Below, piece after piece: positions 1 to 6,540 of a DNA stretch of 11,512 nt. The DNA is taken from assembly GCA_020438245.1 (NCBI GenBank), contig JAGQUY010000246.1, positions 1 through 11,512 of the forward strand. The letters are read 5' to 3'. Below the pieces are notes generated by a model. That model had not been told where the DNA came from. It made no database searches and saw only the letters and a list, made by a program, of their open reading frames with translations. The position numbers were made by a program, and so were the translations under genes. The stretch is from Bacteroidota bacterium (GTDB lineage Bacteria > CLD3 > SB21). Position 1 is the stretch's first letter, and every line of letters starts with the position of its first letter.

Positions 1-20
1 GCCGGAGGGGATTTCATTGC

Positions 21-49
21 TTGACAAAGAATCATTGATTCGTTACTTT
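21..49 (+). promoter_or_regulatory. putative promoter of the ffs-dnaX operon
   Basis: A perfect TTGACA box at 21-26 is followed after 17 bp by TACTTT (44-49), a weak match to the sigma-70 -10 box. The stretch TACTTTAG (44-51) also matches five of the six fixed positions of the Bacteroidota -7 element (TAnnTTTG), with a TTG 20 bp upstream. Either reading starts transcription near 55-60, roughly 30 nt before the SRP RNA helix, so 5' processing would be needed. A second AT-rich hexamer, TAAAAT at 77-82, would start RNA almost exactly at the SRP RNA 5' end, but no -35 box is visible for it. The position upstream of ffs supports a promoter here. Which box is used is not resolved. Confidence 0.5.
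29..41. promoter_or_regulatory. palindrome between putative promoter boxes (operator-like)
   Basis: The 13-nt sequence GAATCA-T-TGATTC is a perfect inverted repeat with 6-nt arms and one central base. It lies wholly inside the spacer between TTGACA (21-26) and the -10-like hexamer (44-49). That is a typical place for a repressor or activator half-site pair. The symmetry is seen directly; the operator role is inference. An arm of this size can arise by chance. Confidence 0.3.
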
Positions 50-86
50 AGCGTCGCTTTGAAGCACCCTTTTACCTAAAATTATG

Positions 87-180
87 CCCGAGCTCTGCGC
101 AATTTGAGGTCGCTGAACCCCGCCAGGTCTGGAAAGAAGCAACGGTAGGCAAAACTTTGGATGTGCGCAGCAAGCTTGGG
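87..180 (+). ncRNA. ffs: signal recognition particle RNA, small bacterial (4.5S) type
   Basis: This is the RNA scaffold of the signal recognition particle. It binds Ffh and guides ribosomes making membrane and secreted proteins to FtsY. The conserved apical domain IV is at 122-150: AGGTC, then a GGAA tetraloop (131-134) closed by U130-A135 and C129-G136, then AGAAGCAAC. The U-A closing pair is a compensatory change from the C-G pair of E. coli. The long helix is visible: 87-94 (CCCGAGCT) pairs fully with 173-180 (AGCTTGGG, one G-U pair), and TGCGCA at 96-101 pairs with TGCGCA at 164-169. At about 94 nt with no room for an Alu domain, it is the short form rather than the large Bacillus type. 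The U-rich tract CTTTATTTTCT follows directly. It lies immediately upstream of dnaX, as in many bacteria. Exact ends are inferred from the helix. Confidence 0.93.
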
Positions 181-191
181 CTTTATTTTCT
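173..191 (+). terminator. possible leaky terminator at the end of ffs
   Basis: The 3' strand of the closing SRP RNA helix (AGCTTGGG, 173-180) runs straight into CTTTATTTTCT (181-191), a stem plus U-rich tract as in an intrinsic terminator. The next base is the A of the dnaX start codon. The U tract is interrupted, so partial readthrough into dnaX is more likely than full termination. No separate promoter fits between ffs and dnaX. Function is inferred. Confidence 0.35.
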
Positions 192-1934
192 ATGTCATAC
201 CTTGTAATAGCCAGAAAATACAGACCCGTCGTTTTCGAGGACGTCATTGGCCAGGAAAGTATTACGACCACGCTAAAAAATGCAATCGAGAGCGGTCGAT
301 TGGCTCATGCGTACATTTTTTCGGGTCCCCGCGGCACCGGCAAGACTACGACTGCCAGAATCTTGGCCAAAGCAATCAATTGTGAAACCGGCGGGCCGAC
401 TGTTCAACCGTGCAATACGTGTTCCAACTGCGTCGAGATCACTGCTGGTCGCAGCATGGACGTACTTGAAATTGACGGTGCATCTAACCGAGGCATCGAT
501 GAGATCAGAAGTCTGAGAGACAATGTACGATACACGCCGGTGCGGGGCGGCTACAAGATATACATCATCGATGAATTCCATATGATTACCAAGGATGCCT
601 TCAACGCACTACTGAAGACGTTGGAAGAGCCGCCGCCACAGGTTATATTTATCTTCGCCACAACCGAACCGAATAAGATACTCCCAACTATTCTGTCAAG
701 ATGTCAGCGGTTTGATTTCAAACGTGTGCCGATTCAAAAAATAGTGCAGCGACTGCGGTTCATAAGCGATGCGGAAGGGCTCACAATAGACGAGGAATCC
801 TTGCATGCCATGGCCCAGCTTTCCGACGGCGGTATGAGAGATTCTTTAACAATGCTGGATCAGGCGATTTCGTTTTGTGGAAAAACGATTGAGATTACCG
901 CGCTACGGGAGGCTTTGGGTCTTATTAGTGTGGACATGTATTTTGAAACTATGGAAGTTATTCTCAGCAAGAGCGTCGCTGAAGGCTTCAAACTGACAGA
1001 GAAGATTGTTGACTCGGGATGGGATTTGTCAGAGTTCTTGCATGGTTTCCTGGAGCATGTACGAAATCTCCTGCTCACGGTAGCATGCGGACGTGAGGCT
1101 CTCACCGATGTGTATGAGGGGCATCAGGACCGTTTCGTTCAGATGGCCGGCAGAGTAAAGGAATCCGATTTGTTAAGGATGATGAACCTGGTTGCCGAGA
1201 GCATTCAGCGTCTCAAATGGAGCCTCAAACAGCGATATATCTTCGAGTTGCTTCTGATGAAGCTTATCCAAATGGAATCGACGGTTGATATTCAAGAGCT
1301 ATTGGCCTCCATCGAATCCAAAGAACCTACTGAAGACGGCCCGACGCCGTCAAAAAAAAAAGTTGATACTGTAGAGATTCCCGCCTATCAACCGGCAATC
1401 CAGCCGGTGAACCCCGTTCCCGTCCCTGAAAATCCCAATAATCCGCCCCCGGCAGCAGTTATAGATCAATGGTCCGTCATTCAAGCGAGAGTGAAAAAGG
1501 AAAAGATCCGCTTGGGTGCTGTTTTGGAGCACACCTACCCGATATCTATGAGGGGCCACGACCTTCATCTTGGATTTATTCACGGAGATTTAAATGATTT
1601 CCATGCAGAGATCGTGATGCGGGAAAGAGAGTACTTGAGCGGATTAATTCGTGAGACCTGTGGAACAGGGTTTAAGATTCATTGTGATGCCTCGAGAATC
1701 ATAAGTAAAGACGATTTACAGGCTGTTGTTCCGTCGGAGCGGCAGGACTCCCTTTTCGATCATTACCCAACCGTTCAGGTTGATGAAGATCCGTCGGGAT
1801 CGCAGGCTTTAGAAGATACAACTGAGTTGTACAAGTTCGTAAGAGAATTGGAGGATCAAGAGCCGCTTAAGCGAATGATTCAGTTGTTTGATTGCGAACT
1901 CCTTGATGTTTCTTATCTATCCAAAACAAACTAG
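192..1934 (+). CDS. dnaX: DNA polymerase III subunits gamma/tau (clamp loader)
   Basis: DnaX is the ATPase of the replicative clamp loader, which opens the beta clamp and loads it on primed DNA. The tau form also ties the loader to polymerase and helicase. The N-terminus MSYLVIARKYRP is typical and fixes the ATG at 192. The AAA+ domain shows Walker A GPRGTGKT (45-52), a zinc module with Cys64, 74, 77 and 80, Walker B IIDEFH (125-130; the usual form is DEVH), sensor-1 FATTEP (155-160) and the arginine finger SRC (169-171). Domain III runs to about residue 370. A lysine run (388-390) encoded by ten A is followed by a proline-rich linker (about 397-421) and a C-terminal domain (about 424-580). 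The length of 580 aa is normal for full-length tau-type DnaX. No Shine-Dalgarno is seen; the 5' leader is the SRP RNA itself. The A-run probably yields a second, shorter product (see 1335-1374). Confidence 0.97.
   Translation: MSYLVIARKYRPVVFEDVIGQESITTTLKNAIESGRLAHAYIFSGPRGTGKTTTARILAKAINCETGGPTVQPCNTCSNCVEITAGRSMDVLEIDGASNRGIDEIRSLRDNVRYTPVRGGYKIYIIDEFHMITKDAFNALLKTLEEPPPQVIFIFATTEPNKILPTILSRCQRFDFKRVPIQKIVQRLRFISDAEGLTIDEESLHAMAQLSDGGMRDSLTMLDQAISFCGKTIEITALREALGLISVDMYFETMEVILSKSVAEGFKLTEKIVDSGWDLSEFLHGFLEHVRNLLLTVACGREALTDVYEGHQDRFVQMAGRVKESDLLRMMNLVAESIQRLKWSLKQRYIFELLLMKLIQMESTVDIQELLASIESKEPTEDGPTPSKKKVDTVEIPAYQPAIQPVNPVPVPENPNNPPPAAVIDQWSVIQARVKKEKIRLGAVLEHTYPISMRGHDLHLGFIHGDLNDFHAEIVMREREYLSGLIRETCGTGFKIHCDASRIISKDDLQAVVPSERQDSLFDHYPTVQVDEDPSGSQALEDTTELYKFVRELEDQEPLKRMIQLFDCELLDVSYLSKTN
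1335..1374 (+). promoter_or_regulatory. dnaX slippage site: stem-loop plus A10 run with stops in both other frames
   Basis: GACGGC (1335-1340) pairs perfectly with GCCGTC (1346-1351) around the 5-nt loop CCGAC. Ten A (1352-1361) follow with no gap. Normal reading is TCA AAA AAA AAA GTT GAT. One extra A in the RNA, or a -1 ribosome shift, gives AGT then TGA (1364-1366) and a 391-aa protein. One A fewer, or a +1 shift, gives AAG TTG ATA CTG then TAG (1372-1374) and a 393-aa protein. Both would be gamma-like: ATPase domains kept, linker and tau domain lost. Known parallels are the Thermus thermophilus dnaX A-run, which uses transcriptional slippage, and the E. coli -1 frameshift at A AAA AAG. 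I see no Shine-Dalgarno stimulator upstream. Slippage itself is inferred. Confidence 0.7.
1391..1408 (+). other. small perfect hairpin in the dnaX linker region
   Basis: ACCGGC (1391-1396) and GCCGGT (1403-1408) form a 6-bp stem with the loop AATCCA. It starts 29 nt after the A10 run, farther than the 5-9 nt usual for stem-loops that stimulate -1 ribosomal frameshifting. It may therefore be unrelated, since it falls in codons for the proline-rich linker. It is recorded because it lies close to the slippage site. Confidence 0.35.
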
Positions 1935-1943
1935 GGCGAGCAT

Positions 1944-2267
1944 ATGAAAGGTATGGACGTACAGCAGCTTTTACGCGAAGCAGAAAAGATGCAGAAGCAG
2001 ATTGCATCTCAGCAGGCCGAATTGGACGAGATGACTGTTGAGGGAAGTGTTGGCGGTGGAGCAGTTCGTGTAACTGCAAATGGAAATGGTAAGATATTGC
2101 GGGTGCACATTCAAAAAGAGGCATTTGACTCCAATGACATGACACTCGTTGAAGACATGGTTTTGTCCGCGATTCATCTGGCCGTTGAGAAAGCAGACCA
2201 GGTTTCCGGAGAACATATGAAAAAGGTGACCGGTGGAGTGTTGCCGTTCAAGAGCGTCAAACGGTAA
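1944..2267 (+). CDS. ybaB: YbaB/EbfC nucleoid-associated DNA-binding protein
   Basis: This is a 107-aa member of the YbaB/EbfC family, small dimeric proteins that bind DNA and coat the nucleoid. The N-terminal half is a charged helix (QQLLREAEKMQKQIASQQAEL, about residues 6-26), followed by the family core: GSVGGGAVRVTANGNGKI (about 34-51), then hydrophobic and acidic helices with LVEDMVLSAIHLAVEKA. The place between dnaX and recR is the classic context. The start at 1944 has AGGG (1933-1936) 7 nt upstream, overlapping the dnaX stop. An alternative ATG at 1953 would remove three residues and cannot be excluded. The dnaX gap is 9 nt and the stop overlaps the recR start by one base. The exact role is unproven even in studied relatives. 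Confidence 0.93.
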   Translation: MKGMDVQQLLREAEKMQKQIASQQAELDEMTVEGSVGGGAVRVTANGNGKILRVHIQKEAFDSNDMTLVEDMVLSAIHLAVEKADQVSGEHMKKVTGGVLPFKSVKR

Positions 2268-2863
2268 TGCAGTACACTTCACAGACTCTTGAACGTATTA
2301 TTTCTGAGTTGTCCAAACTCCCGGGTATAGGGCGGAAAACAGCGCAGCGACTGGCCTTCCACGTCCTGAAACAACCTAGAAACGAAGTGGCAATTCTTGC
2401 CCAATCCCTGTTGGACCTGAAGGAAAAGATTATCCGTTGTTCCCTTTGTTTTAACATCACGGAAACGGACCCTTGTTCTATTTGTATGAACACCAAACGC
2501 GATCGGAGGACAATTTGTGTCGTTGAAGAAGCCAATGATGTTCTGGCGATTGAGCGAACGGATCAATACCGAGGACTGTACCACGTTCTGGGAGGTCTAT
2601 TAAATCCGTTGGATGGCATTGGACCGGGTGATATACGAATAAAGGAACTGCTTGAACGAGTGGATAGCATGCAGGAGGTGATTCTGGCGATCAATCCCAA
2701 CGTCTCGGGCGATGCAACTATCATGTATATTGCAGAAAAATTATCCGGGTTGCCGGTGAAAATCAGCAGGATCGCCAGGGGAATTCCGATTGGCAGTGAC
2801 CTTGAGTTTGCCGATATGACAACCCTGACGCGTGCAATGGAGGGACGGGTGACCGTTAGATAG
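2267..2863 (+). CDS. recR: recombination mediator protein RecR
   Basis: RecR works with RecF and RecO to load RecA on SSB-covered single-stranded DNA at gaps and stalled forks. The parts are in the usual order: helix-hairpin-helix LPGIGRKTAQR (18-28), a four-cysteine zinc finger (Cys58, 61, 70, 73), a Toprim domain from about 81 to 175 beginning ICVVEEANDVLAIE and containing the GLYHVLGG motif (103-110), and the C-terminal Walker-B-like tail with TLTRAMEGR (186-194). The length of 198 aa is normal. The ATG shares one base with the ybaB stop (TAATG at 2265-2269), which implies coupled translation. The stop is 3 nt before the next start. Confidence 0.97.
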   Translation: MQYTSQTLERIISELSKLPGIGRKTAQRLAFHVLKQPRNEVAILAQSLLDLKEKIIRCSLCFNITETDPCSICMNTKRDRRTICVVEEANDVLAIERTDQYRGLYHVLGGLLNPLDGIGPGDIRIKELLERVDSMQEVILAINPNVSGDATIMYIAEKLSGLPVKISRIARGIPIGSDLEFADMTTLTRAMEGRVTVR

Positions 2864-2866
2864 TTC

Positions 2867-4051
2867 ATGATCAAGAAGGATCACTACGACGTGGTTGTGG
2901 TTGGAGCAGGTCCGGCGGGCAGCACAGCTGCGCGTTATGCGGCAAAAAGGGGTGCCTCGGTTCTATTGCTTGAGAAAGACAGAGAGATCGGCGTGCCGGT
3001 TCGATGCGCCGAAGGTGTTGGAGCCGAAGGGATTCACCGTATACTCGGTAAGCTGGAAGATCGATGGATCGCCGCGAAAATTGAGGGGTTCCGCGTACAC
3101 GCTCCCGATGAATCCGTTGTTGAAGTGCGATGGCCCAATTGCGGATACATCCTGGATCGCAAGATTTTTGACTATGAACTTGCAAATATGGCCGGTGCAG
3201 AGGGTGCAGAGGTCGTGACGAAGGCCTATGTGCATGGTCTTCAAAAAGAGGAGTCCGGCCGGATAGTCGGAGTTAAGATCCGGCACATGGGAGAAGATAT
3301 CGAGATAAAATGTGATATTACGATCGGGGCGGACGGCGTTGAATCACGGGTTGGGCGATGGGCCGGACAAAACACATTTACTAAGATGAATGACATGGAG
3401 TCGTGCGCCCAAGTTACTATTGCAGACATCGATACCGATCAGAAATTCTGCGATTTTTTCTTTTCCAATATTCGAGTTCCCGGGGGATACATCTGGATCT
3501 TTCCGAAAGGCAATCGCACAGCCAATGTCGGGCTTGGCATATCAGGCGAATATTCATCCAAGAAGTCGGCACTGGCATTCCTTCGTGAGTTTGTAGAAAG
3601 CAGGTTTGCGGGTAAGCCAGTTCTTTCCACACTGTGCGGGGGTGTTCCCTGCGCAAAAACACGAAACAAGATATCCGGAGAGGGCTACATGCTGGTTGGA
3701 GATGCGGCGCACCAAGTTAACCCAATATCCGGCGGTGGAATTGTCCCTGGAATGTATGCCGGAATGCTGGCGGGCAGTACGGCTTCAGAAGCTGTTCGGG
3801 AGAAAAACTTCACTGCGAAACGATTGGAGGAGTACGATCGTACCTGGAATAGGGGAGTGGGCAAAGATCATGAACGGTTTTACAAGTTGAAAGATGCATT
3901 ATATGGTCTGACCGACGCCGAATTGAATCGGCTGTCCCAGGATCTACAACACGTTCCGGTAGAGGATCGCAACGCGATGAGGTTATTCAGGACTGCGTTG
4001 AAGTCGAGGCCCAAATTGCTGCTGGATGTCATCAAGTTATTCACCCCATGA
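2867..4051 (+). CDS. geranylgeranyl reductase family FAD-dependent oxidoreductase
   Basis: This 394-aa flavoprotein belongs to the p-hydroxybenzoate-hydroxylase-fold group and resembles geranylgeranyl reductases, which saturate isoprenoid chains of chlorophyll, archaeal lipids or quinones. Visible motifs are the Rossmann dinucleotide site VVGAGPAGST (11-20), the family signature PVRCAEG (44-50), the DG motif GADGVESRVG (154-163), the substrate-pocket motif YIWIFPKGNRTANVG (208-222, close to the YxWxFPK signature) and the second FAD motif LVGDAAHQVNPISGGG (276-291). No membrane segment is obvious. The natural substrate cannot be told: menaquinone side chain, polyprenyl phosphate or another prenyl chain are all possible. 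The gene starts 3 nt after recR and overlaps the next gene by 4 nt (ATGA), so it belongs to the operon although it has no evident tie to DNA repair. Confidence 0.88.
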   Translation: MIKKDHYDVVVVGAGPAGSTAARYAAKRGASVLLLEKDREIGVPVRCAEGVGAEGIHRILGKLEDRWIAAKIEGFRVHAPDESVVEVRWPNCGYILDRKIFDYELANMAGAEGAEVVTKAYVHGLQKEESGRIVGVKIRHMGEDIEIKCDITIGADGVESRVGRWAGQNTFTKMNDMESCAQVTIADIDTDQKFCDFFFSNIRVPGGYIWIFPKGNRTANVGLGISGEYSSKKSALAFLREFVESRFAGKPVLSTLCGGVPCAKTRNKISGEGYMLVGDAAHQVNPISGGGIVPGMYAGMLAGSTASEAVREKNFTAKRLEEYDRTWNRGVGKDHERFYKLKDALYGLTDAELNRLSQDLQHVPVEDRNAMRLFRTALKSRPKLLLDVIKLFTP

Positions 4052-4599
4052 ATGAAGTATTCGCACATGTCTATGCCGTTGATGGGCGAAGCGTAATGGC
4101 GCTGATGGATTTGCACCTTCCGCTTCCGCCTTATGGATCACTTGTTTGTGTCGGAGCCCGTCGAATTCATGCTATCATTGCGGATGCAAAGACCAAGGCA
4201 AACAAGCCATCCGGTGCGTCTGGACTCGGAACAGACCATGAATTGCGGGAGGAGGACTACTTTGAATCACATCAGGTGGAGTTGACACTCCTCTCACTCG
4301 TCGGGACGTATGGGATTTCTTCGGGCGATCTCGTTGAGTTGATGCGGGACACTGAGATACAAGAATTTTCTTTTGACATGAGATTTATCCGGACGATCCT
4401 TGAATTGGACTGGGCAAATACGGACGACCTATTGGTGAATTGTATTCGTAGAATTTCAAACGTATATCCTGATCCCGACTCCTTTCTGCTTCGTGTTGCC
4501 GAGCAGGTTGGTCGATGCCTGTCAAAGAACGTCAGCCGTGCCGAAAAAATCAAAGCCAGAACGAGACCTCATGAACACGTTGCAAGAAAACCTTTCTGA
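4048..4599 (+). CDS. uncharacterised 183-aa protein, possibly HAS-barrel-like
   Basis: I do not recognise this gene with certainty. Its start overlaps the reductase stop (ATGA, 4048-4051), and its end overlaps the phosphorylase by 29 nt. Residues 1-50 look like short beta strands with a Gly-Ser-Leu-Val turn (VYAVDGRSVMAL, PPYGSLVCVGARRIHAIIADAKT). Residues 51-75 are polar and probably flexible. The rest looks helical and acidic, ending in a basic tail. The strand pattern and the later DDLLVNCIRR...FLLRVAEQVGR segment recall the HAS-barrel region found N-terminal in HerA-type DNA translocases, but this is memory-based and unverified. No nucleotide-binding motif, cysteine cluster, signal peptide or membrane helix is present. 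Position in a replication/repair operon would fit a DNA-linked role; this is inference only. Confidence 0.8.
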   Translation: MNEVFAHVYAVDGRSVMALMDLHLPLPPYGSLVCVGARRIHAIIADAKTKANKPSGASGLGTDHELREEDYFESHQVELTLLSLVGTYGISSGDLVELMRDTEIQEFSFDMRFIRTILELDWANTDDLLVNCIRRISNVYPDPDSFLLRVAEQVGRCLSKNVSRAEKIKARTRPHEHVARKPF

Positions 4600-5395
4600 T
4601 TCCATCCGGTTTATCCGATCCAAGACACTATCGAACCCGACAGTAGGCATTATACTGGGTTCCGGACTGGGTTCTTTTGCGGACGGGTTGGAAGAAGCGG
4701 TATCTGTTCCTACTTCGCAGATTCCCAATTATGTTCGCTCTACGGTCGAAGGACATAGCGGGGAGCTTGTTTTCGGGCGTTTGGGCGGAAAAGAGATTAT
4801 GGCGGTTAAGGGTCGAGTTCATTACTATGAAGGGTATTCTCTCTCCCAAGTGACGTATGTCGTTCGCCTTATGGCAGCCCTTGGTATACGGAAAATGGTA
4901 GTTACCAACGCTGCCGGCGGACTCAATACTTCTTTCAAACCCGGCGACTTGATGTTCATAACCAGCCAAATCAATCTTTTTTTCGACAATCCCCTTCGGG
5001 GAGTGAATGACGACTCCATTGGTCCCAGATTTCCTGACATGGAAAGTGACTATGACCGGGAATATATCCTACTGGCTGAACAAATAGCATTGAACAGAGG
5101 AATCCGAACTCAACGCGGAGTTTACGCTGCCCATTCGGGACCGACGTACGAAACGAGAGCAGAGGTCAGGATGCTGCAGAGAATGGGAGTTGATGCTGTG
5201 GGAATGTCAACGATTCCTGAGGTCATTGTGGCCAAGCACGGAGGTATGCGCGTTCTCGGGATCAGTTGTATTACAAATCTTGGTACCGGGATCAGCCATG
5301 AAAAACTCAGCCATGATGAGGTAACGACCACTGCAAATCGGGTCAAGACTCAATTTGAGACCCTATTGCGTGACTTCATAGATATGATCGACTAA
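4571..5395 (+). CDS. purine nucleoside phosphorylase, class I (trimeric type)
   Basis: The enzyme splits purine nucleosides with phosphate to give base and (deoxy)ribose-1-phosphate in purine salvage. Numbering from ATG 4571 (274 aa), motifs are the phosphate-binding GSGLGSF (30-36), GHSGE with His62, GRVHYYEGYS (81-90), NAAGG (113-117), the base-binding segment AHSGPTYET (187-195) with Glu194, GMSTIPEV (211-218) and Asn236 in CITNLGTG. The Glu/Asn pair is typical of enzymes that prefer 6-oxopurines such as guanosine and inosine. The reading frame is open back to an ATG at 4493. I prefer 4571 because homologous sequence begins just after it and the length is normal. It then overlaps the preceding gene by 29 nt, with no strong ribosome site. 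The stop overlaps alr by one base (TAATG). Confidence 0.95.
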   Translation: MNTLQENLSDSIRFIRSKTLSNPTVGIILGSGLGSFADGLEEAVSVPTSQIPNYVRSTVEGHSGELVFGRLGGKEIMAVKGRVHYYEGYSLSQVTYVVRLMAALGIRKMVVTNAAGGLNTSFKPGDLMFITSQINLFFDNPLRGVNDDSIGPRFPDMESDYDREYILLAEQIALNRGIRTQRGVYAAHSGPTYETRAEVRMLQRMGVDAVGMSTIPEVIVAKHGGMRVLGISCITNLGTGISHEKLSHDEVTTTANRVKTQFETLLRDFIDMID

Positions 5396-6540
5396 TGGAT
5401 ACTATTTTTCACAATATCCTCAGCGAAATTCGCCCAACACATGCGCTGATCAATCTATCGGCCATTGACTATAATATCGCTCAAATTAGGAATCGAGTCG
5501 GAAAGCGCAAGATTATGGCAATCGTGAAGGCCAATGGATACGGTCACGGTATCGTGGAAGTGTCGAAACAGGCAATAGAGAGCGGGGTAGAATATCTGGG
5601 TGTGGGCTTCCTCGAAGAGGGGATCTTTCTAAGGCAAAACGATATTGACAGTCCAATCCTGGTAATGGGTGGGATTTTGGGATATCAACTTAAGAAGTTT
5701 CTTCAAAACGATCTTGAAATCACTGTTTCCTCGTTGGAATTGGCGAAACATATCAATGAAAGCGCAGGACGACAAAAGGTACGTGTTCATTTGAAAATTG
5801 ATACGGGGATGGAAAGAATCGGCGTATCGCACACCTACGCGGTTGAGTTTGTACGTCGTGTTGCGAACATGAAGAACATCGAAATTGTTGGTATCTATTC
5901 ACACTTTGCAACGGCCGATGATGCCGACAAGGCCTTTTCCGCTACGCAGCATGAACGATTTGCCAATGTCATGGATGAGATAACCAAACTCGGAATCGAA
6001 ATTGAACACCGACATATTGCCAATAGCGGTGCAATTCTTGATCTACCAGAGACATTGTATAATATGGTCAGACCCGGCATCACACTGTATGGGATGTATC
6101 CGTCCGAGCATGTAATGAGGTCCATACTGTTGCGGCCTGCCATGAGCTTACGCTCTAAGGTTGTTTTTCTGAAAAGCGTCCCAGCAGGTACGGGCATCAG
6201 CTATGGTCTTCAATACAAAACGGATCGTGGAACACGGATTGCAACCGTACCAATCGGTTACGGCGATGGGTATTCACGCTTGTTGACAAACAAGGGGGAA
6301 GTGCTTATTCGCGGTCGGAGACACCCCGTGGTTGGCGCGGTTTGCATGGATCAACTGATGGTTGACGTTGGAGACGCACCGGTTGATATCGGAGATGCGG
6401 TTGTTTTGATCGGGCGCCAAGAAGACGAAGAAATATCCGCCGGGGATTTGGCTTCAAAGATTGGTACGATACCATACGAGATTACGTGTATGATCAATGC
6501 GAGGGTTCCTCGCATTTTTGTTCACCGCAAAGATTCATGA
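5395..6540 (+). CDS. alr: alanine racemase (PLP-dependent)
   Basis: Alr interconverts L- and D-alanine in the cytoplasm to supply D-Ala for peptidoglycan. The 381-aa protein has the PLP lysine in MAIVKANGYGHG (41-52, Lys45), the barrel motif KIDTGMERIG (134-143), HIANSGA (207-213), RPGITLYG (226-233), the catalytic tyrosine in GISYG (267-271, Tyr270), PIGYGDGY (286-293) and VGAVCMDQ (313-320). Length and both domains (TIM barrel, C-terminal beta domain) are complete. The ATG shares a base with the stop of the phosphorylase gene and its own stop overlaps the next start (ATGA), so it is part of the operon. There is no ddl or mur gene in the window. Confidence 0.97.
   Translation: MDTIFHNILSEIRPTHALINLSAIDYNIAQIRNRVGKRKIMAIVKANGYGHGIVEVSKQAIESGVEYLGVGFLEEGIFLRQNDIDSPILVMGGILGYQLKKFLQNDLEITVSSLELAKHINESAGRQKVRVHLKIDTGMERIGVSHTYAVEFVRRVANMKNIEIVGIYSHFATADDADKAFSATQHERFANVMDEITKLGIEIEHRHIANSGAILDLPETLYNMVRPGITLYGMYPSEHVMRSILLRPAMSLRSKVVFLKSVPAGTGISYGLQYKTDRGTRIATVPIGYGDGYSRLLTNKGEVLIRGRRHPVVGAVCMDQLMVDVGDAPVDIGDAVVLIGRQEDEEISAGDLASKIGTIPYEITCMINARVPRIFVHRKDS

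Noticed and set aside
1..20. End of a tRNA or terminator at the left edge
   Set aside because: Too little sequence is present, and no CCA end, stem or T-run can be made out.
1391..1408. Downstream hairpin as a ribosomal frameshift stimulator
   Set aside because: It starts 29 nt after the A10 run, too far for a typical -1 stimulator, so the upstream stem was preferred as the functional element.
6486..6536. Upstream ATG start for the cysteine desulfurase
   Set aside because: The 17 extra residues are unlike the family and are alr coding sequence read out of frame; the ATGA overlap at 6537 fits the operon pattern.
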